The notes beneath the pieces are model-generated. The model made no database searches. It was not told where the DNA came from and saw only the letters and a list, made by a program, of their open reading frames with translations. This document shows, one piece after another, positions 21,481-28,468 of a DNA stretch of 64,000 nt; within the stretch, counting starts at the first letter, position 1, and every line of letters begins with the position of its first letter. The translations under genes and the position numbers were made by a program. The DNA lies in contig JAHBZT010000001.1 in assembly GCA_019635315.1 (NCBI GenBank), positions 496,001 to 560,000 of the forward strand. Direction: 5' to 3'. This DNA comes from Rubrivivax sp. Its GTDB lineage: Bacteria > Pseudomonadota > Gammaproteobacteria > Burkholderiales > Burkholderiaceae_C.

Positions 21481-22317
21481 ATGGACACCGCGCCCTTCGA
21501 CCTGAGCGAGCCGCGGCCCGGCGTGGCCTGGCTGCAGTTCAACCGGCCCGAGCAGATGAATACGCTGACGCCGGCCTTCTTCGAGCGCCTGCGCGACGGC
21601 GTGCAGGCGCTGGACGACGCCGGCCGGACCCGCGTGCTGGTCATCGCGTCCAGCGGCCGCCACTTCAGCGCCGGCATGGACCTCGCGGTGTTCGACGGCG
21701 GCCTGCCGATGCTGCAGGCCGCCAGCGCGCGCGACCGCCTGGCCTTCCAGCGCGGCCTGCGCCGGCTGATGCATTGCGTGGACGTGCTGGAGGCGGCGCG
21801 CTTCCCGGTCGTCTGCGCCGTGCAGGGCGGCTGCATCGGCGGCGCGCTGGACATCGCGGCGGCCTGCGACATCCGCCTGGCCAGCGCCGACGCCTTCTTC
21901 ACGGTGCAGGAAATCCACATCGGCATGGCCGCCGACCTGGGCGTGCTGCAGCGGCTGCCCAAGATCGTGCCGCCCGGGGTGGCGCGCGAGATGGCCTACA
22001 CCGGCGACCGCGTGCACGCCGAGCGTGCGCTGCGCATCGGCCTCGTCAACGCGGTGCTCGCCGACGCCGAGGCACTGCACGCCCATGCGCTGGAGCTGGC
22101 CGCGCGCATCGCCGCCAAGTCCCCGCTGGCGGTGGCCGGCAGCAAGCTGGCGCTGAACCACGCGGTGGACCACCCGACCGCCGAGTCGCTGCAGCAGATG
22201 ACGCTGCTGCAGAGCGCGATCTGGGACCTCGGCGAGATGCACGCGGCGATCGCCGCCTGGAAGGCCAAGCGCGACGCGGTCTTCGCGCCGCTGGCGCCGG
22301 CGCCGAAGGCGGACTGA
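21481..22317 (+). CDS. Enoyl-CoA hydratase/isomerase (crotonase) family protein
   Basis: A 278-residue crotonase-fold enzyme. The CoA-binding and oxyanion segments are HFSAGMDLAVF and VQGGCIGGALDIAAACDIRLAS, followed by FTVQEIHIGMAADLGVLQRLPK. The aspartate in SAGMD and the acidic residues in the helix pattern resemble delta3,5-delta2,4-dienoyl-CoA isomerases more than classical hydratases (EE pair absent), so isomerase activity in the degradation of unsaturated fatty acids is likely. The start is ATG 21481, 56 bp from the divergent lipase-like gene. A strong hairpin follows. Confidence 0.88.
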   Translation: MDTAPFDLSEPRPGVAWLQFNRPEQMNTLTPAFFERLRDGVQALDDAGRTRVLVIASSGRHFSAGMDLAVFDGGLPMLQAASARDRLAFQRGLRRLMHCVDVLEAARFPVVCAVQGGCIGGALDIAAACDIRLASADAFFTVQEIHIGMAADLGVLQRLPKIVPPGVAREMAYTGDRVHAERALRIGLVNAVLADAEALHAHALELAARIAAKSPLAVAGSKLALNHAVDHPTAESLQQMTLLQSAIWDLGEMHAAIAAWKAKRDAVFAPLAPAPKAD

Positions 22318-22472
22318 CCGGTCGCCCGGCGCCGCGGCCGCGCAGGCCGCGCTCGCGCCAGTATGCGCTCGCCCTTCGCACGGCACGCGGGTCCGCGCAG
22401 GCGGCCCTTGTGTCCGTGCTCAGCCTTGCAGGCCGCGGCCCGCGTGCGGGACACGCGGGCCCCTTCGCGAGG

Positions 22473-22502
22473 CGCATGGCCGTCCGCAGGGACGGCCATG
22501 CG
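22473..22502. terminator. Bidirectional hairpin terminator
   Basis: A 13-bp perfect stem (22473-22485 with 22490-22502, loop GCAG) lies between the convergent crotonase and DUF937 genes. It is the longest perfect stem among the simple terminators in this window. Confidence 0.75.
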
Positions 22503-22509
22503 TCCACGC

Positions 22510-23166
22510 TCAGCGCATCGCCTTGCCGGCCATGCGCAGGATGTCGTCCAGCGGGTTGCCGTTGCCGTCCACGTCCAGCATCGCGGCCAGGCCGCCGGCA
22601 CCGCCACCAGCGCGGCCGCCTGCGCCGCCCTGGCCGCCGAGCAGGCCACCGAGCAGATCGCCCAGGCCGCCGCCGGCGCCACTGCCGCCGCCACCGCCGA
22701 GCGCGCCGCCCAGCAGGTCGCCGAGCCCGCCGCCGCCACCCGCGGGCGCCGCCGGTGCCGCGCCACCCTGCCTGGCCATCAGGCCGGTGACGACCATTGC
22801 CAGCAGCGGCAGCATCTTCTTCAGCAGCGACGGGTCCAGCCCGGTCTGCGCCGCGGCGTTCTGCGCCACGCTGCGGCTGACGTCCTTCGAGCCGAAGATC
22901 TGCGCCAGCACGTCGTTGCCATGCTCGACCGGGGTCGGCTGCGGCGCCATCACCTCGTCGAGCAGGCTGCCGCCGCCAAGCTGCCCGAGCAGGCCGCCCA
23001 GGCCCTCGAGCCCGGCGGGCTGGGCTTGCGCCTGCTTCTTGAAGCCGCCCAGGATGGCGGGCAGCAGGGCATCGGCGCCGCTGGCCACCTGGCGCTCGTC
23101 GACGCCGAGTTCGCGGGCCATCGATTGCAGGCCGCCCATGCGGGCGAGCAGATCGGTCAGTTGCAT
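22510..23166 (-). CDS. DUF937 (YidB-like) protein with glycine-rich linker
   Basis: A 218-residue protein. Residues 1-130 match the DUF937/YidB pattern (LGVDERQVASGADALLPAILGGF; IFGSKDVSRSVAQNAAAQTGLDPSLLKKMLPLLAMVVTG). Residues ~135-195 are a Gly-rich low-complexity stretch built on LGDLLGG-type units, and the end has DVDGNGNPLDDIL, which looks like an EF-hand/dockerin calcium loop (D-x-D-x-N-x-N). Function is unknown for the family. No signal peptide. Single-gene unit. Confidence 0.85.
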   Translation of the reverse strand: MQLTDLLARMGGLQSMARELGVDERQVASGADALLPAILGGFKKQAQAQPAGLEGLGGLLGQLGGGSLLDEVMAPQPTPVEHGNDVLAQIFGSKDVSRSVAQNAAAQTGLDPSLLKKMLPLLAMVVTGLMARQGGAAPAAPAGGGGGLGDLLGGALGGGGGSGAGGGLGDLLGGLLGGQGGAGGRAGGGAGGLAAMLDVDGNGNPLDDILRMAGKAMR

Positions 23167-23259
23167 GGGCCATCACTCCTGTCGCGACCCGGCATGGGCG
23201 CCGGCCGGATGCACCGCCGGTGCACCGCGACCGATGCTACGTCCATGACCGGGCCGCGT

Positions 23260-23297
23260 CGACCTTGCCGGCGCCGGCCGTGCACCCGGCAAGGTCG
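23260..23297 (-). terminator. Hairpin after the rnk-like gene
   Basis: CGACCTTGCCGG (23260-23271) pairs perfectly with 23286-23297 around a 14-base loop, nine bases beyond the minus-strand stop at 23306. Confidence 0.6.
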
Positions 23298-23305
23298 GAC
23301 ACCGG

Positions 23306-23722
23306 CTACAGCGTGTAGTCGCCGCTGGCCTCGGGCTGGAACAGGATCTCGATCACCCGGGCCTGCGCGGTGCGGCCGTCGGGCAGCCGCCATTGCGCCA
23401 GGGCGCCGACCGGCAGGCCGAGCAGTGCGCTGCCCACCGGCGAGAGCACCGAGACGAAGCCCTGCGCCGGTTCGGCGTCTTCCGGGTAGCACAGCGTGAG
23501 CTTGCGCGGCGCCGCCGCCGGGTGCTCCTGCACCAGCACGCTGGAATACATGGTCACCACGTCGGCCGGCACCTCGCGGCCGGGCACCACCCGGGCGCCG
23601 GCCAGCATCTCGGGCAGGTCGGGGTCGGCGGCGAGCTCGTTGCGGCGCAGGCAGCGCGCCAGGCGCGCATGGTCGAGTTCGGTCAGGATGCGGTCGGCGC
23701 GGACCGCGTGCAGGTCGTTCAT
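23306..23722 (-). CDS. rnk: Regulator of nucleoside diphosphate kinase / GreA-C-terminal domain protein (Rnk-like)
   Basis: A 138-residue protein from ATG 23722 with GGAG in front. A short N-terminal helical part (ILTELDHARLARCL) is followed by the GreA/GreB C-terminal FKBP-like domain (VVTMYSSVLVQE..KLTLCYPEDAEPAQGFVSVLSPVGSALLGLPVG). Rnk binds RNA polymerase near the secondary channel without the long Gre coiled coil. The usual length of Rnk (~135) fits. The upstream part of the open frame (to 23965) has no similarity and is not included. Single-gene unit. Confidence 0.88.
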   Translation of the reverse strand: MNDLHAVRADRILTELDHARLARCLRRNELAADPDLPEMLAGARVVPGREVPADVVTMYSSVLVQEHPAAAPRKLTLCYPEDAEPAQGFVSVLSPVGSALLGLPVGALAQWRLPDGRTAQARVIEILFQPEASGDYTL

Positions 23723-24306
23723 CGGACACTCCGGGTGGCGGGTCCGGTGGCGGCGTGCCGGGCACGCGCGTGACACCACCGGCCCTGGCGCTGTGGCGGG
23801 GCCCGGCGGTCGGGTGTTGCGCGGGAAGGTGGGGAGAAGGAGGCGACCGCCGGGCTCAGGAATGCCCGGCCGTTCGGCGCAGGCCCCGGGCTCGCGACGC
23901 GCGCACCGGCACACCCGGCAGGGCCGGGGCGGGGGGCAGTCGCAGGGTGCAGCGCATGGCGCCAAGCATAGACCAGACGGGCGCGCGCGGCGCGCGCCGC
24001 TCGGACCACCCCCTGGGCGAGCATGGCGTCGGTGAGGTCCCGCTCACCGTTCCGCCCCGGTGTCTCGGCGCCGGCGCCGGCGTGGCGCAGCAGCTCGCCC
24101 GCGAAAGCCACGCAGACGCGCAGCACCGCGGCCGGACGCCTGCCGCCTCGACAGCGGGGTCCGCGCTGCTGCCCCGGCATGGCCCGCTCGCCGGGTCAAG
24201 CCGGACACGGCCGCCGCGGGTCCGCGGCGCGGCAGGTTCCCGGCGCACGCGCGCCGTCGCCGGGCGGCTTGTTGCGGTGCGTCGTGCGCTGCCGAGAGGA
24301 GCGCAC
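23723..24306. other. 584-bp stretch without a recognisable gene
   Basis: Between the divergent rnk-like and cytochrome genes. Open frames exist on both strands, but they are Arg/Pro/Gly-rich shadow translations with no start context and no family resemblance. No tRNA-like clover-leaf or strong terminator was seen. It presumably holds the promoters of the two flanking genes; a small RNA cannot be excluded. Confidence 0.5.
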
Positions 24307-24882
24307 ATGATCCTCGTCAAGGGACAGGCGTCGCCGCGGCGCGATGCTGCGCGCACCACCACGCCCGCCGACCCGATGCCAGCACGACAGACCCTCCCTG
24401 CCCGCCGCCGCGCCGCCACGGCGCTGCTGCTCACCGCCGTGCTGCTGGCCGCCTGCAGCGGCGGAACGGTCCGGCTGCAGAACACCGAGCCGGCCCGGCA
24501 GCTTGCCGCGGAGCGCGCGGCGCCGCTGGGCTCGGCCTACGCCGGCTGGCGCGTCTACCAGCAGCGTTGCGCGTCCTGCCACCGCGCGGACGCCAGCGGC
24601 GGCGACGGCGTGCCCGACCTGCGGCTGCGCCTGCGCGACATCGGACCGCAGCGGTTCGTCGACCTCGTGCTGCGGCGCTACGACTGGGGGCTGCCCGCGG
24701 GCAGCGCCGGCTCGCCGCGCGAGACGCTGGTCGACGAGGTCGTCGCGCGCGAACGCGGTGCGGTCGAGATGCCGGCCTGGCAGGGCGAGCCGGTGGTCGG
24801 CGCGCACATCATGGACCTGTTCGAATACCTGTCGGCGCGCGCCGACGGCCGCATCGCCGGACCCGAGGCGCCGCGGCGCTGA
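24307..24882 (+). CDS. Cytochrome c lipoprotein
   Basis: Mono-haem c-type cytochrome, with haem site CASCH inside VYQQRCASCHRADASGGDGVPD and a downstream methionine in AVEMPAWQG as likely axial ligand. A lipobox (VLLAAC) follows a signal peptide, so the mature protein is membrane-anchored in the periplasm. The start is ambiguous. ATG 24307 has a strong GAGAGGAG five to six bases upstream and gives 191 residues, but puts 23 polar residues before the signal peptide. ATG 24376 (MPARQTL) gives a textbook 27-residue lipoprotein signal and 168 residues, but has no clear ribosome site. An inverted repeat (24876-24882 with 24898-24904) spans its stop and that of the convergent M15 gene. Confidence 0.88.
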   Translation: MILVKGQASPRRDAARTTTPADPMPARQTLPARRRAATALLLTAVLLAACSGGTVRLQNTEPARQLAAERAAPLGSAYAGWRVYQQRCASCHRADASGGDGVPDLRLRLRDIGPQRFVDLVLRRYDWGLPAGSAGSPRETLVDEVVARERGAVEMPAWQGEPVVGAHIMDLFEYLSARADGRIAGPEAPRR

Positions 24883-24897
24883 GCACGCCGGGCGCCT

Positions 24898-25917
24898 TCA
24901 GCGCGGCGTCGCGCGGCGGGCCGGTGTCTTCGTCGCCGCCGCCTTGCGCGCCGGGGAAGTCTTCGCGGCCGCGGTCCTGGCCGTGCCCCGCTGGGCGGGC
25001 GCCTTCCTGGCGCGTGCCGGCGTGCCCGCGGACGCCGGCGCCGAGGCCGACCGCTTCGCCGGGGCCGCCTTGCCGGCGACCTGCTTCGGCGCCGCCTTCT
25101 TCGTCGCCGTCTTCTTCGCTGCGGCTTTCCTGGCCGCGGACTTCTTGACCGGGGCCTTCTTTGCCGGTGCCTTCTTCGCAGGGGTCTTCTTCGCACGGGT
25201 CTTCCTGGGTGCGGCCTTCTTCGCCGCGGCCTTCGCCGCCTTCCGGGCCGGGGCCTTCTTCGCTGCCGCGCGCCGGGCCGGCGCCTTCGCCGCGGCGCGG
25301 CGCGTGGTCGCGGGTGCCGTCGTCTCCGCCGGCCGGGCCGCAGGCGCGGGGGCGTCCGCGGCGTCGTGGTCGGGCTCGTCGGCACGCTCGACATAGCCCG
25401 GTTCGGACATGGCGCTGCGCGAGCGTGTCGTGCGCTCGCGCATCGCCAGCGCCTGCTCGGCGCCGACCAGCGGGTAGCCGGTCGGCCGGCCGGCGGCGTT
25501 GAACTGCGCGACGCGGACCTCGCCGCGGTTGGCGCCGGCGCGGTGCGAGACATGCACCCACTTCACGCTCGCGCTCTGCGCCTCGTAGATCAGCTGGTCG
25601 TAGGGCAGGCCGAGGCGGATCACGGTCTTGAACAGCTCCAGCACGTCGAGCCCCGGGCATTGCAGGTCGGCCGCCTGGCCGTGGCTGTGCTGGCTGGTCG
25701 CCGAGCCGCCGATGCGTGCATTCAGCGCCGGCCCGCGGTAGCCCGAGGTGACGCGGATCGGCCGCCCGACCGCCTCGCGCAGCGGGTCCAGCAGCGCGCT
25801 GCACAAAGTGCGCAGGGCGTCGATCTGCGCCTGGGCGGGCTGGTTCGGGATGCCTTCGCGGGCCGCGGTATCGGACCGCGTCAGCTCGGCCAGCGTGAAG
25901 AAGCGCGACAGCTGCAT
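24898..25917 (-). CDS. M15-type zinc peptidase fused to a histone-H1-like Lys/Ala/Pro tail
   Basis: A 339-residue two-part protein. Residues 1-150 are a Peptidase_M15_3 domain (murein L,D/D,D-endopeptidase-like): TSGYRGPALNARIGG, zinc ligands H77 and D84 in SQHSHGQAADL (75-85), and H122 in KWVHVSH. Residues ~205-339 are almost only K, A, P, R and T in AAKKAPAKKAP-like repeats, as in bacterial H1/AlgP-like DNA-binding tails. There is no signal peptide. Start ATG 25917 has GGAG six bases upstream; ATG 25923 overlaps that site. The gene is 86 bp downstream of the anti-sigma gene on the same strand. The fusion suggests a nucleoid- or polyanion-bound protein, but the function is unknown. Confidence 0.88.
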   Translation of the reverse strand: MQLSRFFTLAELTRSDTAAREGIPNQPAQAQIDALRTLCSALLDPLREAVGRPIRVTSGYRGPALNARIGGSATSQHSHGQAADLQCPGLDVLELFKTVIRLGLPYDQLIYEAQSASVKWVHVSHRAGANRGEVRVAQFNAAGRPTGYPLVGAEQALAMRERTTRSRSAMSEPGYVERADEPDHDAADAPAPAARPAETTAPATTRRAAAKAPARRAAAKKAPARKAAKAAAKKAAPRKTRAKKTPAKKAPAKKAPVKKSAARKAAAKKTATKKAAPKQVAGKAAPAKRSASAPASAGTPARARKAPAQRGTARTAAAKTSPARKAAATKTPARRATPR

Positions 25918-26003
25918 GGGCATCTCCGGTCCCGGCGAGGACGGCGCAGTGTGCGCGCGCGGCGAGGGCGAATCAAGCCGCGGCGGGGTGCCGCCGCGCC
26001 GCG

Positions 26004-26639
26004 CTACCAGCGCAGCACGCGCGGCCCCAGCGCGGCGCCCAGCAGCGCCGCCAGCAGCATGCCCAGCGTGTACCAGACGGCCACGAAGGCCGGCGACGAT
26101 TCGACGCAGGACAGCGCATAGCCCAGCGCCCCCAGCGCCCCGGCCAGCAGCCCGGCGGCAAAGCCGGCGGCACGCGGCCGTGTCGGCGCCAGCCCGCGCA
26201 GCGCCCACAGCGCCGCCGCCAGCGCCGGCAGCGAGAGCGCGGCGACATTCCACGGGCAGGCCAGCGCCGAGTGCCCCATCAGTGCCACCAGGCGCTCGCC
26301 GGGCGCCGTCGCGAGCAGCGCGAGGCCACCCAGCAGCGCCATCGCGCCCAGCACCGCCAGCACGGCGGCGCGCGGCCGCTGCAGCCGCGGGACCGGCCGC
26401 GCCAGCCGCGCCGCCAGCCAGCCCGCGGCCACGGCCAGCGCGCCGGTGTAGAGCAGCTTCAGCCAGGGCGCCGGCGTCGCGAACATCGCCGCCGGCACCG
26501 GTCCCAGCACGGCCAGTGCCAGCGCGGCGCTCGCCAGCACGCCGGCCAGGGCCGCCGGCAGCAGCCGGCGCGCCGCCACCGCGCGCGGCGCCGGCCCGGC
26601 GCCGCGCGCGAGCAGATCGATCAGCGTGGCGGTCTTCAT
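26004..26639 (-). CDS. nrsF: DUF1109 / NrsF-family membrane anti-sigma factor
   Basis: A 211-residue inner-membrane protein with six predicted helices (about 26-47, 58-80, 90-110, 130-147, 157-175, 185-205) and a short N-terminal cytosolic part. It matches the DUF1109 family; in Caulobacter the homologue NrsF holds SigF inactive through conserved membrane cysteines, until metals such as chromate or cadmium relieve it. Cysteines are present here in ALACPWN and ALSCVES. It lies 21 bp downstream of the sigma gene on the same strand, the standard arrangement. Function is inferred from family and context. Confidence 0.88.
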   Translation of the reverse strand: MKTATLIDLLARGAGPAPRAVAARRLLPAALAGVLASAALALAVLGPVPAAMFATPAPWLKLLYTGALAVAAGWLAARLARPVPRLQRPRAAVLAVLGAMALLGGLALLATAPGERLVALMGHSALACPWNVAALSLPALAAALWALRGLAPTRPRAAGFAAGLLAGALGALGYALSCVESSPAFVAVWYTLGMLLAALLGAALGPRVLRW

Positions 26640-26660
26640 CGTCGTCGGCTCTCCAGCCCG

Positions 26661-27218
26661 TCACTCCCTGACCAGGCGCGCCAGGCGCTTCAGCCCGCGG
26701 TGCACCTGGACCTTGATCGCCGACGCCGACGCGCCGGTGCGCTGCGAGGCCTCGGCGACCGACAGGCCCTCGACCTTGGTCAGCACGATGGCCAGGCGCT
26801 GCGCCTCGGGCAGCTCGAGCAGCAGCTTGTCGAGGTCGCGCCGCGCCTGGCCGTCCTCGGCCACGGCGGCGAGCGCCGACTCGTCGACCTCGTCCAGCGC
26901 GTCGTGCAGGTCGTCGCGCCGGCCGCGGCGGCGCCACAGGTCCACCAGCTTGTGGCGCGCGATCGCCAGCACCCAGGCGCTGACGGGCAGCGCCGGGTCG
27001 TAGGTGCCGCGCTGCAGATGCAGCGCCAGCAGCGTCTCTTGCACCAGGTCCTCCACGTCGTCCGGCAGGCTCTGCATGCGGCGGCGCAGGTAGCCGCGCA
27101 GCCGGACCGCGATGCGCTCCAGGCAGACCCGGTACGCCGCCTCGTCGCCGGCCTGGGCGCGCAGCCAAAGCGGCTTCAGGCCGGTCTCGAAGTCGTTCGG
27201 GCTCGCGTCTTCGGGCAT
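26661..27218 (-). CDS. sigF: ECF RNA polymerase sigma factor, SigF type
   Basis: A 185-residue alternative sigma factor. Region 2 (about 22-95, DDVEDLVQETLLALHLQRGTY..WVLAIARHKLVDLWRR) recognises the -10 element. Region 4 (about 125-180, LPEAQRLAIVLTKVEGLSVAEASQRTGASASAIKVQVHRGLK) recognises the -35. It pairs with the DUF1109 anti-sigma downstream. ATG 27218 begins MPEDASPNDF; the longer open frame has no similarity upstream. A GTAACC motif on this strand (27239-27244) followed after 16 bases by CGAC abuts this ATG, so either that motif is fortuitous or translation starts later than annotated. Confidence 0.92.
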   Translation of the reverse strand: MPEDASPNDFETGLKPLWLRAQAGDEAAYRVCLERIAVRLRGYLRRRMQSLPDDVEDLVQETLLALHLQRGTYDPALPVSAWVLAIARHKLVDLWRRRGRRDDLHDALDEVDESALAAVAEDGQARRDLDKLLLELPEAQRLAIVLTKVEGLSVAEASQRTGASASAIKVQVHRGLKRLARLVRE

Positions 27219-27244
27219 GTCGTCGGACGGGGCGGTCGGGTTAC
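27219..27244 (-). promoter_or_regulatory. Possible SigF autoregulatory promoter (imperfect)
   Basis: On the minus strand GTAACC (27244 to 27239) is followed after 16 bases by CGAC (27222 to 27219), one mismatch from the SigF -10 CGAA. The -10 abuts the proposed ATG at 27218, which is too close for a normal leader; this lowers confidence. Confidence 0.35.
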
Positions 27245-27372
27245 AGCGGGCCGCCGGGCCCCGGCGCACCCTGCGCCCGGGCGGGGACGATCGGCGGATT
27301 CTGCATGCGCGGCAGGGCGGGCGCGGGTCTGCCAGACTGGCCGCGCCGTCGCTGCGCTGCGGCCGCCCGGCT

Positions 27373-27398
27373 GTAACCGCCGCCGGCCGCGCGGCGAA
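27373..27398 (+). promoter_or_regulatory. SigF-type promoter of the arsS operon
   Basis: GTAACC (27373-27378), exactly 16 bases, then CGAA (27395-27398). This is the consensus I recall for Caulobacter SigF promoters (-35 GTAACC, -10 CGAA). It lies 53 bases before the arsS start, on the correct strand, beside the gene for a SigF-like sigma factor. Confidence 0.65.
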
Positions 27399-27451
27399 CT
27401 GGCCACGGGCGGCGTACCGTCGCCCGTTGCCCCGCAAGAAGGACCCCGACG

Positions 27452-28468
27452 ATGCACCCCAGGCTGCCGCTGCTCGCCGCCACCGACTTCCCGCCGCTGC
27501 GCCGCGGCCGCCTGCACACGCTGCAGGTCAACCTGGGCTACAAGTGCAACCAGAGCTGCCTGCACTGCCATGTCGCGGCCAGCCCGCAGCGCACCGAGAT
27601 GATGGACGGCGAGACCGCGGCGCTGGTGCTGCAGGTGCTGCGTGCGCGCGGCATCACGACGCTGGACCTGACCGGCGGCGCGCCAGAGCTCAACCCGCAT
27701 TTCCGCGAGCTCGTGCGCGGCGCGCGCGCGCTGGGCGTGCGCGTGATCGACCGCTGCAACCTGACCATCCTGTCCGAACCGGGGCAGGAGGACCTGGCCG
27801 ACTTCCTGGCCGCCGAGGGCGTGGAGATCACCGCGTCGCTGCCGTGCTATTCGCCGGCCAACGTCGACCGCCAGCGCGGCGACGGCGTCTTCGAGCGCAG
27901 CATCGCCGGGCTGCGCCGGCTCAATGCGCTGGGCTACGGCGACCCGGCCCAGGACCCCCAGAAGGGCCTGGTGCTGAACCTGGTCTACAACCCTCAGGGT
28001 CCGTCGCTGCCGCCGCCGCAGGCCGCGCTGGAGGCCGACTACAAGCGCGAGCTGATGCAGCACTTCGGCATCCGCTTCGACCACCTGCTGGCGCTGACCA
28101 ACATGCCGATCCAGCGCTTCGGCAGCACGCTGGTCAGCAAGGGCGGCTTCGCGACCTACATGCGGCTGCTGCGCGACAGTTTCCGCGCCGACAACCTCGA
28201 GACCGTGATGTGCCGCGGCCTGCTCAGCGTGGACTGGCAGGGCCGGCTCTACGACTGCGACTTCAACCAGATGCTGGGCCTGCCCGCCGCGCCCGAAGGC
28301 GCCGCCGCGCCGCAGCTGCGCGACCTGCTGCGGCACGACCCGGCCGGCGCGGCGATCCGCGTCGCCGACCACTGCTACGGCTGCACCGCCGGCCAGGGCA
28401 GCAGCTGCGGCGGTGCGCTCGAGGACCAGGTCGCCACCATGCGCGAGCAGCCCGCCCGGGCCGCCTGA
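27452..28468 (+). CDS. arsS: ArsS-family radical SAM protein
   Basis: A 338-residue iron-sulfur enzyme. The radical SAM cluster motif is C32-N-Q-S-C36-L-H-C39, followed by MMDGETAALVL and the GGAPELNP segment. The C-terminal half is the DUF3641-type domain ending in CYGCTAGQGSSCGG, the Cys-rich motif of the family named arsenosugar biosynthesis radical SAM (seleno)protein ArsS. In the described pathway, ArsS adds a deoxyadenosyl group to methylated arsenic made by ArsM; no arsM is visible here, so the substrate is uncertain. The start ATG 27452 follows AGAAGGA. It is the first gene of a long operon; its stop overlaps the next start (TGATG). Confidence 0.88.
   Translation: MHPRLPLLAATDFPPLRRGRLHTLQVNLGYKCNQSCLHCHVAASPQRTEMMDGETAALVLQVLRARGITTLDLTGGAPELNPHFRELVRGARALGVRVIDRCNLTILSEPGQEDLADFLAAEGVEITASLPCYSPANVDRQRGDGVFERSIAGLRRLNALGYGDPAQDPQKGLVLNLVYNPQGPSLPPPQAALEADYKRELMQHFGIRFDHLLALTNMPIQRFGSTLVSKGGFATYMRLLRDSFRADNLETVMCRGLLSVDWQGRLYDCDFNQMLGLPAAPEGAAAPQLRDLLRHDPAGAAIRVADHCYGCTAGQGSSCGGALEDQVATMREQPARAA

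Noticed and set aside
24898-25500. Plus-strand protein rich in Phe/Ala (FFAAAFLAADF-like) opposite the M15 tail
   Set aside because: It is the mirror of the Lys/Ala repeats; the hydrophobic pattern arises from antisense AAG/GCC codons, and the minus-strand gene has motifs and a ribosome site.
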